Assembly: GCA_964494475.1 (NCBI GenBank)
Contig: CAZBRS010000016.1
Span: forward strand, 30,149 to 94,148
From: CAZBRS01 sp964494475
GTDB taxonomy: Bacteria; Myxococcota_A; UBA9042; CAZBRS01
Length of the DNA: 64,000 nucleotides
Direction: 5' to 3'
Positions 33,758 through 41,955 of the stretch are shown piece after piece. Position 1 is the first letter of the stretch. Each line of letters begins with the position of its first letter. The translations under genes were made by a program, and so were the position numbers. The notes below the pieces were generated by a model. That model worked only from the letters and a program-made list of their open reading frames with translations. It made no database searches and had not been told where the DNA came from.

Positions 33758-34013
33758 GGGCCGTCCGCTCCAACCGCGCCTCGGCCACCTGGCGCCGGTA
33801 GCGCGCGAAGTTGGCGTCGGCCCATTCCTGGCACAAGCGCTCGGCGTCTTCGACGGAGCGGTGTTTGTAGACGCCTGGAGGAAAGCGCAGGGCCACCGTG
33901 GCCTCGGCAAAGCGATGAAGGCCGCGGAGCGTATCCAGCAGGCGGGGATCGCCGGGCTCCAGCCACGTCCAGTCCGGCATGTCTTCGACGCTGCGGAACT
34001 TCCGGACGGGCAT
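33705..34013 (-). CDS. Small partner protein of the 34019 nucleotidyltransferase
   Basis: 102 residues, start ATG at 34013, five bases after the stop of the nucleotidyltransferase gene. Sequence begins MPVRKFRSVEDMPD and contains GDPRLLDTLRGLHRFAE, RFPPGVYKHRSVEDAE and a basic helical end, then a Thr/Pro-rich tail. No signal peptide. I recall proteins of this form beside AbiEii/MNT-type nucleotidyltransferases but cannot name a family. A small partner adjoining a nucleotidyltransferase suggests a toxin-antitoxin-like or HEPN/MNT-like pair. The 3' 53 bp overlap the end of the GWD-like gene on the other strand. Confidence 0.6.
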   Translation of the reverse strand: MPVRKFRSVEDMPDWTWLEPGDPRLLDTLRGLHRFAEATVALRFPPGVYKHRSVEDAERLCQEWADANFARYRRQVAEARLERTAPTAPRTPPTTPGAGEPV

Positions 34014-34018
34014 GGGAT

Positions 34019-34507
34019 TCACTCCTCGTCCAGGCGGAAACGCTCTTGCAGCGCTGCGGCATCGACGTGGTCCTTGAGGCGGACCGTGCCTCGCTTCATG
34101 CGAAACAGCGTGCGCGGAGTGGCGACGGTGACCGTGAAGTCCGCGAGCGGGACGCGCTCGGCCACGAGATCGTCGAACCGAAAGGCCTCTCCCAGCCGCG
34201 TGAGTACGTCGAGGTGAAACTCGCCGACGGGGGGAACGTATTGGACAGCAGGGTAGTCTCCGAGAAGGTCGTCGGCCGAGATCTCGTCGATGTGGGGGTC
34301 GTCGTACACGTCCTTGAGTGCGGCCTTCAGGAGCGCGACGTTCTGCGGGGTGGGCTCGACGAAGACATCGAGATCCTCCGTGAAACGCGTCAACCCTTGC
34401 AGGTTCACGGCGACCCCGCCAAAAACCACGTACTTCACGCCATGCTGTTCGAACGCCCGCAGGACGGACGTCACCGCGTCGAAATCCACTCTTCGCTCCA
34501 ACGTCAT
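34019..34507 (-). CDS. AbiEii/MNT-type nucleotidyltransferase
   Basis: 162 residues. The nucleotidyltransferase motif is GGVAVNLQGLTRFTEDLDVFV (residues about 30-50): GG, then Arg-x-Thr-x-Asp-Leu-Asp with the two metal-binding Asp. FHLDVLTR supplies the third acidic residue, and TPRTLFRMKRGTVRLKDHVDAAAL is the helical C-terminal block seen in AbiEii/DUF6036-like enzymes. No membrane segment. Forms a two-gene unit with the 33705 gene. Relatives act as toxins by adding nucleotides to tRNA, or as antitoxins by AMPylation; which applies here is unclear. Confidence 0.75.
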   Translation of the reverse strand: MTLERRVDFDAVTSVLRAFEQHGVKYVVFGGVAVNLQGLTRFTEDLDVFVEPTPQNVALLKAALKDVYDDPHIDEISADDLLGDYPAVQYVPPVGEFHLDVLTRLGEAFRFDDLVAERVPLADFTVTVATPRTLFRMKRGTVRLKDHVDAAALQERFRLDEE

Positions 34508-34562
34508 CGTCGTCTCTCGACAGGGTATCCGAAACCACGCCTGCAGGAAACGTAATCTCCGG

Positions 34563-34568
34563 TATACT
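34563..34568 (+). promoter_or_regulatory. Candidate -10 box (TATACT) for the 34591 operon
   Basis: TATACT, five of six -10 consensus bases, lies 23 bp before the ATG at 34591 in the 83-bp divergent gap. A convincing -35 is missing at 16-18 bp upstream. The AAGGGAGG Shine-Dalgarno follows at 34575-34583. Confidence 0.35.
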
Positions 34569-34590
34569 GCCGGGCAAGGGAGGTAGATCT

Positions 34591-35667
34591 ATGACGATGA
34601 GACTGCTTCTGGCGGCGGCGCTGACGTGCCTGTCGCTTGCGTGCGCGGGCGCCGGGGGAACCTCCACGGACGCAGGGCCCGACCTGCCCGCCGACCTGGC
34701 GACGGATCCGGACGCTGATACCGCCGCGGCCGAGGTCGCCGAACCGGCGCCCGACGTCCCCGAGCCGCTTCCAGAGGCCATCGACCCGGGCCCCGAGGCG
34801 GAGCCCGAAGCGGTCGAGCCCGTCGACGCGGCCGAGACCACGCCCGACGTTACGCCTCCCGACTCGAGCGACGTCGAGAACGACGTCGCCCCCGACGACT
34901 GGCACCTGCAGTACGGCGCGCCCTGCCCCCTCGACCGGCGCGTGGGCCTGTTCGAGGTGGGCGTCGACACCTACGGGCTGGCCGCCTTCACGGGCAGCGT
35001 GGCCGATCGCGTGAACCCGCTGCAGGTGCTGGAGGCCAAGGAGTCCGAGGGCCCCTGCGTGCTGCTCGAGCGCCCGAACCCCTTCTGCGACCCGCCCTGC
35101 CCCGGCAGCGAGCAGTGCGCCGCCGGCAACCAGTGCGTGCCCTTCCCGGTGAACCAGGGCGTGGGCACGGTCACGGTCACGGGCCTGCTGGCGCCCCTCG
35201 CCCTCGAGCCCGACGGCCAGGAGGCCTACTCGACCACCGACTTCGACGGCACGCCCTTCGCGCCGGGCGCCAACCTCGAGCTCACGGCGGCCGGCGGCGA
35301 CCTGGCCGGCTTCAGCCTGCAGGGCGAGGGCGTCCCGTTGCTCGCCCTGCCCACCAAGAACTGGCCCCTGCACGCCGGCGACCCCGTCACCATCCAGTGG
35401 ACCCCGGGCAACGGCGTGGGCACCATCCGGCTGAACCTGAACGTCGACCAGCACGGCGTGACGCCGGTCACCCTGGTCTGCGACGTGCCCGACACGGGCA
35501 GCTACACCGTACCCGGCACGCTCACCGCCGCCCTGGCCGCCCACGGCATCTCGGGCGCGCCCTCGTCGTCGATCGTGCGCCGTACGGTCGACTCGCTCGA
35601 GGTCACGGGCGGGTGCGTCGAGTTCGTCGTCAGCCACCGGGTGAAGACACTCTTGAAGGTGCAGTAG
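34591..35667 (+). CDS. Lipoprotein, paralogue of 21164
   Basis: 358 residues; strong Shine-Dalgarno GGGAGG before the ATG. Lipoprotein signal (LAAALTCLSLAC|AGAG), then a very acidic Asp/Pro/Glu linker to about residue 100. The C-terminal domain shares PC.L...PFC..(P)CPG..QC, VTVTG, FAPG, LAGFSLQGEG, PVT.QWTPG and a CDV/TVPGTLTAAL segment with the 21164 lipoprotein. Strand-rich, probably two immunoglobulin-like domains with a Cys-rich insertion. Function unknown. An alpha/beta-hydrolase lipoprotein gene follows after 8 bp, so the products may act together. Confidence 0.75.
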   Translation: MTMRLLLAAALTCLSLACAGAGGTSTDAGPDLPADLATDPDADTAAAEVAEPAPDVPEPLPEAIDPGPEAEPEAVEPVDAAETTPDVTPPDSSDVENDVAPDDWHLQYGAPCPLDRRVGLFEVGVDTYGLAAFTGSVADRVNPLQVLEAKESEGPCVLLERPNPFCDPPCPGSEQCAAGNQCVPFPVNQGVGTVTVTGLLAPLALEPDGQEAYSTTDFDGTPFAPGANLELTAAGGDLAGFSLQGEGVPLLALPTKNWPLHAGDPVTIQWTPGNGVGTIRLNLNVDQHGVTPVTLVCDVPDTGSYTVPGTLTAALAAHGISGAPSSSIVRRTVDSLEVTGGCVEFVVSHRVKTLLKVQ

Positions 35668-35675
35668 GGGGCCCC

Positions 35676-36830
35676 ATGACCCGATCCTTCTTCGGCCTGA
35701 CCTTCGCGCTCGCCCTGGCCGCCTGCGGGGGCGACGATGGCGCCTCCGCCGCACTCGATACCGCCACGCTCGACACGCTCGACATCGCTGGCGACGCCCT
35801 CGACGCGGTGCCCGAGGTCGACGCCGGCCCGGAGGCGGTCACCATCCCCTGCGCCGGCCTCACGATCTTTCCCATCACGCCGGCCCCGATCGACCCCTGC
35901 GCCGAGGACCTCGACACGCTCTGCGGCGTGATCGTGCCCGATCTCGGCGAGGTCACCTGCCGCGAGGCCTGGGGACACGACCCGTCGCTGACCGGACCCT
36001 ACGCGGTCGACGAGACCGACGTGGTCATCCCCAAGGTGGTCGAGGAGCACGACGACCTCACGGCCCGGCTCCACGTGGCGCCAGCGGCCGAGGTGGCCGA
36101 ACCGCTGCCCCTGGTGGTGATGCTGCACGGCTTCGGCGCCAACCTCGAGTCGATGAAGGCCCACGCCCGGCACGTCGCGAGCCATGGCTTCGCCGTGCTC
36201 ACGCTCACCTTCCCGAACACCGGCTTCACGGACCCGCCCGCCCACGACGTGAAGGTGCTCGAGATCCGGGGCGTGCTCGACTGGGCGTTCTCCGACGCGA
36301 ACCCGGTACGCGCCCGGCTCGATCCCACGAAGGTGGCCCTGGCCGGGCACAGCATGGGGGGCAAGGTGGCCTTCGGCACCGCGGCGGCCGACGCCCGGGT
36401 CGATCTGGTGATCGGCCTGGACCCGATCAACTCGGGCGGGCCTCCTTGCGCCGTGCAGCCCGGGGCCTGCAACGCGCTGCCCTTCGCGCCCAACTGCCAG
36501 GCGCCGTCGCCCGGCCTGCTCACCACCCTGCACGCCGAGAGCGTGGTCTTCGCGGCCGAGGACAAGGCCCTCACGCCCGACGCGCACGTGCGCGCCGTGA
36601 ACTTCTACCTCGGCGCCCCCGGCCCCGCGCACCTGCTGCACTTTCCCACCGCCAGCCACGCGGCCTGGATCAAGGAGGGCGCCGAGTCGACCCTCACGCG
36701 TGGCGTGGCCACGGCCCTCCTCCTCACGCGCTTCCAGGGCCGCCCCGACCTCGCCGACTGGCTGCCCCCCGACGGCGCGCGCGTGCAGGAGCACCTGGGA
36801 GGCCTGCTCGACGACGTCCGATCGAAGTAG
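35676..36830 (+). CDS. Alpha/beta-hydrolase lipoprotein (chlorophyllase/PAF-acetylhydrolase-like)
   Basis: 384 residues from the ATG at 35676 (TAGGGGG just upstream). Lipoprotein signal (TFALALAAC|GGDD) and Asp/Ala linker. The hydrolase core contains PLVVMLHGFGAN (oxyanion strand), HARHVASHGFAVLTL, the nucleophile elbow AGHSMGGKVAF and VDLVIGLDPINSGG. A late PTASHAAW supplies the candidate catalytic His. This is the chlorophyllase/PAF-AH-like branch of serine hydrolases. It should hydrolyse esters at the cell surface; substrate unknown. Same transcript as 34591. Confidence 0.82.
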   Translation: MTRSFFGLTFALALAACGGDDGASAALDTATLDTLDIAGDALDAVPEVDAGPEAVTIPCAGLTIFPITPAPIDPCAEDLDTLCGVIVPDLGEVTCREAWGHDPSLTGPYAVDETDVVIPKVVEEHDDLTARLHVAPAAEVAEPLPLVVMLHGFGANLESMKAHARHVASHGFAVLTLTFPNTGFTDPPAHDVKVLEIRGVLDWAFSDANPVRARLDPTKVALAGHSMGGKVAFGTAAADARVDLVIGLDPINSGGPPCAVQPGACNALPFAPNCQAPSPGLLTTLHAESVVFAAEDKALTPDAHVRAVNFYLGAPGPAHLLHFPTASHAAWIKEGAESTLTRGVATALLLTRFQGRPDLADWLPPDGARVQEHLGGLLDDVRSK

Positions 36831-36901
36831 GCGCGGTTTACCCGTCCTCCGCATCCTGCTAAGCTCCCCGCCTGAGACCCCCCGCCTTCGACGAGGTCGC
36901 C

Positions 36902-38875
36902 ATGCGCCCGCCCCGTTTCGGAGCCCTGCTGCTGATGTCGCTCCTGCTCGCCTGCGGCTCGTCGGGGGGCGGGGCCGACACGACGGGCGCCGACGCCACG
37001 GCGACCGACGCGCCGACCCCGGGCGACACGGACCCGACCGACCTCGCGCCGCCCGACGGCGATGTCACGGCCGAGGCCGACGCGACCGCCGCCTGCACCG
37101 ACGGCGCCACCTCGTGCGACGACACCCGTCTGTGGCAGCTCTCGTGCGTGAACGACCAGTGGCAGAAGCTGAAGGCCTGCGCGGCCGGCACGCTGTGCCT
37201 GGGGGGCTCGTGCGTCGCGTCCGAGGCCTGCACCCCGGGCGAGCCCGGCGCCTGCGCCGCCATCACCACGGCCACCACGTGCGACCCGAGCGGCCTCGGC
37301 TTCACGCGCGTCGAGTGCGCGGCGGGCGAGGTCTGCGTCGAGGGCGCCTGCAAGACCACGGCGTGCATCCCCAACACGCCCGTCTGCGCCGACGCGACGC
37401 ACGCGGCCACTTGCCTGCCCGACGGCTCGGGCCCGGGCGACGCCACGCCCTGCGAAGACATCGAGGTGTGCCTGGGCGGCACCTGCCGCTTCGTCTGCGG
37501 CGACGGCCTCAAGTACGCCGGATCGTCGGTAGGCTGCCGCTTCTGGTCGGTCGATCTGGGGCAGTGGAACCCCAAGCCGGGCAGCATCGCCGCCATCGAC
37601 GCACCAGCGGCGCCCATCCCGCACGCCGTGGTCATCGCGAACCCCAACGAGGTGGCCGCCATGATCACCTTCAAGACCGGCGACGACTCGCCCGTGGTCG
37701 TCGACAACCCGATCGTGGGCGCGGGCGAGACCCGCTCGTTCACCATGCCCGTCATGAGCCTGCAAGAGACCGGGGTCACGCGGAAGAGCATCCGGGTGCT
37801 GTCGACCCAGCCGGTGGTGGCCGCGCAGTTCAATCCGCCGAGCAACAGCGACTTCGTGCACACCAGCGACGCGTCGCTGCTGTACCCCCAGGAGGTGCTC
37901 GGGAAGGCGCACGTGGCGGTGAGCGCGGGCTCGCTGGCCGAAGGGTCGATGAACGCCGCCGTGTTCGGCTACTTCACGGTGGTGGCGGTGAGCCCGGGCA
38001 CCACCGAGGTCACGTTCTCGCCCGCCTGCCCGACCGAGGCCGGGCCCGACCTGGCCGAGACCCCGGCCGGCGAGATCGCGACGGTCGCGCTGGAGCAGTG
38101 GCAAGTGCTGACGGTGCAGGGCAGGGGCGCCGACGCCATGGACTTCGACGTGAAGCCCTCGGACAACGATCTCACCGGCACGGTCATCGAGTCGACCCAG
38201 CCGGTGGCCGTATTCGGAGGCCACGACTGCGTCAACGTGGGGGCCGGCAACTGCGATCACCTCGAGACCCAGCTCCTGCCCGTCGAGGCCTGGGGCAAGG
38301 AGTACGTGGCTGGGCACATGGAGATCAACTCGCCGAACGTGTACCGCGTCACGGCGTACTACGACGGCACCGTACTGTCCACGGCGCCGGTGGCGTCGGG
38401 CCTCGAGGGCAAGACGTTGAACCGCGGCGAGTGGGCCGAGGCCAGCACCATGAGCGACTTCGTCCTGACCGCCAACCATGCCTTCCAGGTGGTGTCGTAC
38501 ATCGCGGGCTACGACCCGGGCTCGGGCTCGGGCTCGGGCATCCTGATCGATCCCTCGATGGCGGCGCTGATCCCGACCCACCAGTACCGCGCCGACTACC
38601 CGCTGCTCGTGCCGGCCGACTACGAGGCCGACTACGTCACGGTCATCCGCCAGAAGGGCACCGCGCTGCTGCTCGACTATGCTCCGCTGGCCGACGGCTG
38701 GTTCAAGACCGTGGGCACCAGCGCCTGGGAGGTGGCCAACGTGGCGCTCGAGGCCGGCATGCACCGCATCGAGGGCACCAAGCCCTTCGGCGCGCTGGCC
38801 TGGGGCGCGGGCAACAAGGTCAGCTACGCCTACCCGGCGGGGGCCAACATCCAGCTGACGCCGACCGCGCCCTGA
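36902..38875 (+). CDS. IgGFc-binding-like lipoprotein
   Basis: 657 residues. Lipoprotein signal (LLLMSLLLAC|GSSG), an Asp/Thr/Pro linker, then four small Cys loops (about 65-200, for example CLGGSCVASEAC and CVEGACKTTAC). From about 205 the IgGFc-binding N-terminal domain is recognisable: YAGSSVGCRFWSVDL, AVVIANP, RVLSTQPVVAAQFNP, DASLLYPQEVLGKAHV, IESTQPVAVFGGHDCVNV, CDHLETQLLPVEAWGKEYV, then FVLTANHAFQVVSYIAG and DYPLLVPADYEADYV. Such domains are widespread in Myxococcota surface proteins; despite the name the ligand in bacteria is unknown. GAGG precedes the ATG. It appears to be a single-gene unit. Confidence 0.85.
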   Translation: MRPPRFGALLLMSLLLACGSSGGGADTTGADATATDAPTPGDTDPTDLAPPDGDVTAEADATAACTDGATSCDDTRLWQLSCVNDQWQKLKACAAGTLCLGGSCVASEACTPGEPGACAAITTATTCDPSGLGFTRVECAAGEVCVEGACKTTACIPNTPVCADATHAATCLPDGSGPGDATPCEDIEVCLGGTCRFVCGDGLKYAGSSVGCRFWSVDLGQWNPKPGSIAAIDAPAAPIPHAVVIANPNEVAAMITFKTGDDSPVVVDNPIVGAGETRSFTMPVMSLQETGVTRKSIRVLSTQPVVAAQFNPPSNSDFVHTSDASLLYPQEVLGKAHVAVSAGSLAEGSMNAAVFGYFTVVAVSPGTTEVTFSPACPTEAGPDLAETPAGEIATVALEQWQVLTVQGRGADAMDFDVKPSDNDLTGTVIESTQPVAVFGGHDCVNVGAGNCDHLETQLLPVEAWGKEYVAGHMEINSPNVYRVTAYYDGTVLSTAPVASGLEGKTLNRGEWAEASTMSDFVLTANHAFQVVSYIAGYDPGSGSGSGILIDPSMAALIPTHQYRADYPLLVPADYEADYVTVIRQKGTALLLDYAPLADGWFKTVGTSAWEVANVALEAGMHRIEGTKPFGALAWGAGNKVSYAYPAGANIQLTPTAP

Positions 38876-38895
38876 CGGCGGCGCGCGTCAACGGG

Positions 38896-38924
38896 TTGTA
38901 TCGCGCGCGTGAACCGCGTACATT
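38896..38924 (+). promoter_or_regulatory. Candidate promoter of the amidase gene
   Basis: TTGTAT (38896-38901), 17-bp spacer, TACATT (38919-38924). The -35 matches three and the -10 four consensus bases; the spacing is ideal and the predicted transcript starts about 20 bp before the ATG at 38951. Confidence 0.4.
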
Positions 38925-38950
38925 TCTGGCACGATCCGCTCGAGGGACGC

Positions 38951-41896
38951 ATGCACCGCCCGGTCTCGCGCAAGTCCCCCTGGTTCCCGGTGCTGCTCGC
39001 GCTGCTGCTGGCCGCCGGCCCGCTCGCCGCCGCCCCCAAGATCATTTGCCTCGACCCCGGCCACGGCGGCTCCGATCCCGGCGCCGTGGGCTGCGGCCTC
39101 GAGGAAGAGGACATCACCCTCGACGTGGCCACGCGGCTGAAGGCGCTGCTGGTGGCCGACCCCGACCTCGAGCCCGTCCTGACGCGCACGAGCGACGTCG
39201 ACGTGAGCCTCGCCGCGCGCACCTCCTACGCCAACGACCAGGGCGCCGACCGCTTCGCGTCGATCCACTGCAACGCCTCCGACGACCACGACGGCACGGG
39301 CATCGAGACCTACTGCTACACGTACGGCAGCAACGCCTCGTTCGACCAGCGCGACCGCATCCAGGCGGCCATGACCGACACCTGGCCCCAGCTGCCCGAT
39401 CGCGGCGGCAAGACGGCCAGCTTCTACGTCATCAAGAACACGTCGATGCCGGCCACGCTCAGCGAGCTCGCCTTCATCGACCACTGCACGCCCGATGCTC
39501 AGCTGCTGGCCAGCGCCACCGAGCGCCAGCGCGCGGCCGAGGCGCACCACGCGGCCCTGCGCGCGTCGCTGGGGTTGCCGGCCGCGGGCCAGGTCACGCC
39601 CCCCGACCCCGACGATAAGGGCGTGCTCCGCGGCGTAATCTTCGAAGACGTGGGGGTGGGCGCGGTCGACATGTCGATCCGCCTGCCCGGCGCCAACGTG
39701 GCGGCCAGCGGCGCCGGGAACTCGGGCACCACCAGCGCCGACGCGCCCACGGGCTCGTGGGCGCTCTCGTTGCCCGAAGGCTCCTACACGGTCACGGCGT
39801 CGATGGCGGGCTACGTGACGGGCTCGCGGGTGTGCGACGTGACGGTCGGCGGCGAGACCTGGTGCTCGCTGGGCCTCGAGCCCAAGGCCGACGTGACCCC
39901 ACCCGCCGAAAAAGGCTGGCTGGTGGGTGTGGTGTACGAGGCCAAGGTCCAAGGCTCGACCGACATGAGCGTGCGCCTGCCCGGCGCCTGGGTCTCGGCC
40001 GCGGGCCCCGGGGCCTCGAGCGCCAGCGACGTGGCCTCAGGCGCCGACGCGGTCTTCGAGCTGCAGGTGCCGGTGGGCACCTGGGTGGTCACGGCCAGCG
40101 CGCCCGACCACGACGCGGCCAGCCGCGTGTGCACCGTGGCGGCGAACCAGGACACCTGGTGCTCGGTGGGCCTGCAGGAGGCCGCCACGGTCGTGCCGAC
40201 CGGCCCGACGGGCGTGCTCAAGGGCGTGGCCTACCTGTCGGGGCCCGACGGGCCCGCCGACATGTCCGATCGCCTGCCCGGCACGCTCGTGCGAGCCCTG
40301 GGCCCCGACGGCGTGCTGCGCGAGCGCATCGCGCCCTTCCCCGACGCGCTCTGGCAACTCGACGTGCCCGTGGGCACGCACCGGGTCACCGCCGTGCTGG
40401 CGGGCTACACGGCGCCCGAGCAGCAGTGCGACGTCGTCGAGGGCCTTGTCACGTGGTGCTCGACCGGCCTCACCCTGGGCGAGTCCGTCGGGCCCGGGCC
40501 CCTCCCGGGCGGGGCCGACGGCACGCTCAGCGGGGTCGTGTACGAACTGGACGGCAGCGGGAGCACCGACATGGACACGCGCCTCGAGGGCGCCATCGTC
40601 ACCCTCACGGGCGCCCAGGGCGTGGCGGGAGCCCTGGTGGCCAACGGCGCCGACGCAGCCTGGAGCAAGGCGGTGCCCCCGGGCAACTACTTCGTGGTGG
40701 CGGCGCTGAACGGCTACCTGTCGAGCGGCCGGTCGTGCGCGGTGCTCTCGGACCAGGACACCTGGTGCCCCCTGGGCCTCGCGCCCGTCGACGACGGCAC
40801 GACCCTGCCCCCGGGCCCCGACACCGTGGGAGCCGACGACGCGCCCGCCGGACCACCCGACGCAGCACCGACCGCGGATGGAGCCGGCGAGCGCGACGCG
40901 GTCGCCGGGACCGACAGCGGGTTCAGCTACTCCATCGACCTGCACGAGGAGCCCGCCTCCACCGAGGCCGCGGGCTGTACGCTGGGGCGCCCGTCGACCC
41001 CGGCGACGACCACCGGGCTGGTGCTGTTGGCGGGTCTCTCGCTCCTCGGCGTGTTCCGGCGCCGCCGGGCCCGCGCGGCGGCCCGGCTCGCCGTGCTCGT
41101 CCTCCTCGGCCTGGCCCCGGCAGCGCTCACGGCCGCTCCGCCCTGCCCCGGCGCGCCCGTGCGCCTGACCGACGTCCACGCCGTCACCCCCGCCGCCGGC
41201 TTCACGCAGCCCGTGTGGTCCCCCGACGGCTCGCGCCTGGCCGTGGCCGGCCCGAGCTACGCCAGCCTCCACCTGGTCGACCTCGCCACCCGCACCATCA
41301 CCCGCGTGGCCGAGGGCGCCGGCGTCGGCCTGGCTCCGCTCTTCAGCCCCGCCGGCGACCGCCTGGGCGTGCGCGCTCCGGGCCAGCGCGGCCACGAGGC
41401 ACCCCTCCTGGCCGTAACCCTGGCCGGAGCACCCACGCGCCCCGTGGCCAACCCGGTCCCCGGCCGCTGGCTGCGCTTCGAGGGTGACGAGGCCCACGTG
41501 CGCGTGGGCACCACCGAGGTCCGCGTGTCGGCAGAGGGCGAGCGCGCCTGTTGCGGCACCTTCGGCCCCGGCGGGCGCTTCGCCGCGTGGTTGGGCCTCT
41601 CGACCGGCGTGCACGTGCACGACACGGCCACGGGCCGCACGCACGCCCTGGGCGCCGGCACGCACCCGCGATTCGCCGCCGACGGCCGCGCCCTGCTCTT
41701 CGATCGCTGCGCCGACGACGGCACGCGACTCACGGCCTGCACCCTGCACCTGGCCGACCTGTCGGGGTCCGCGCCGGTCGTCCGGACGATCGAGGGCGCG
41801 CCCGCCCTGGCCACGCACCCGGCGCTCTCGCCCGACGGCCGCACGCTGGCCTTCGAGGTCGGGGGCGCGGTGTGGGTGGGGACCATCGCTCCCTAA
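38951..41896 (+). CDS. Secreted N-acetylmuramoyl-L-alanine amidase fused to four repeats, a MYXO-CTERM-like tail and a beta-propeller
   Basis: 981 residues from the ATG at 38951 (GAGGG 5 bases upstream; an ATG at 38909 is less likely). Signal peptide ends PLAAA|PK. The Amidase_3 domain (30-205) has LDPGHGG (His38), EEED, SIHCNA (His106) and the catalytic SELAFI (Glu172). Four carboxypeptidase-regulatory-like repeats follow (about 223-312, 320-411, 419-510, 523-613), each with an RLPGA-type turn and a WC.xGL end. At 675-710 comes AAGCTLG, a hydrophobic helix and FRRRRAR, a complete MYXO-CTERM tail. Directly after it a second signal-like segment (VLVLLGLAP..LTA) opens a TolB/WD-like propeller (WSPDGSRLAV, LSPDGRTLAF). 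There is no stop between them. Peptidoglycan cleavage is firm; the fusion is odd. Confidence 0.85.
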   Translation: MHRPVSRKSPWFPVLLALLLAAGPLAAAPKIICLDPGHGGSDPGAVGCGLEEEDITLDVATRLKALLVADPDLEPVLTRTSDVDVSLAARTSYANDQGADRFASIHCNASDDHDGTGIETYCYTYGSNASFDQRDRIQAAMTDTWPQLPDRGGKTASFYVIKNTSMPATLSELAFIDHCTPDAQLLASATERQRAAEAHHAALRASLGLPAAGQVTPPDPDDKGVLRGVIFEDVGVGAVDMSIRLPGANVAASGAGNSGTTSADAPTGSWALSLPEGSYTVTASMAGYVTGSRVCDVTVGGETWCSLGLEPKADVTPPAEKGWLVGVVYEAKVQGSTDMSVRLPGAWVSAAGPGASSASDVASGADAVFELQVPVGTWVVTASAPDHDAASRVCTVAANQDTWCSVGLQEAATVVPTGPTGVLKGVAYLSGPDGPADMSDRLPGTLVRALGPDGVLRERIAPFPDALWQLDVPVGTHRVTAVLAGYTAPEQQCDVVEGLVTWCSTGLTLGESVGPGPLPGGADGTLSGVVYELDGSGSTDMDTRLEGAIVTLTGAQGVAGALVANGADAAWSKAVPPGNYFVVAALNGYLSSGRSCAVLSDQDTWCPLGLAPVDDGTTLPPGPDTVGADDAPAGPPDAAPTADGAGERDAVAGTDSGFSYSIDLHEEPASTEAAGCTLGRPSTPATTTGLVLLAGLSLLGVFRRRRARAAARLAVLVLLGLAPAALTAAPPCPGAPVRLTDVHAVTPAAGFTQPVWSPDGSRLAVAGPSYASLHLVDLATRTITRVAEGAGVGLAPLFSPAGDRLGVRAPGQRGHEAPLLAVTLAGAPTRPVANPVPGRWLRFEGDEAHVRVGTTEVRVSAEGERACCGTFGPGGRFAAWLGLSTGVHVHDTATGRTHALGAGTHPRFAADGRALLFDRCADDGTRLTACTLHLADLSGSAPVVRTIEGAPALATHPALSPDGRTLAFEVGGAVWVGTIAP

Positions 41897-41955
41897 GCCT
41901 TGCGCCGAACCCGATTCCGCGTATCCTTCGCGCGGGCGAACACCGATGAGGGCCC

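Noticed and set aside
33748..33771. Hairpin GGAGCGG...CCGCTCC across the stop of the second GWD-like gene
   Set aside because: Ten-base loop, no T-run, and it lies inside the coding part of the convergent small gene; not convincing as a terminator.
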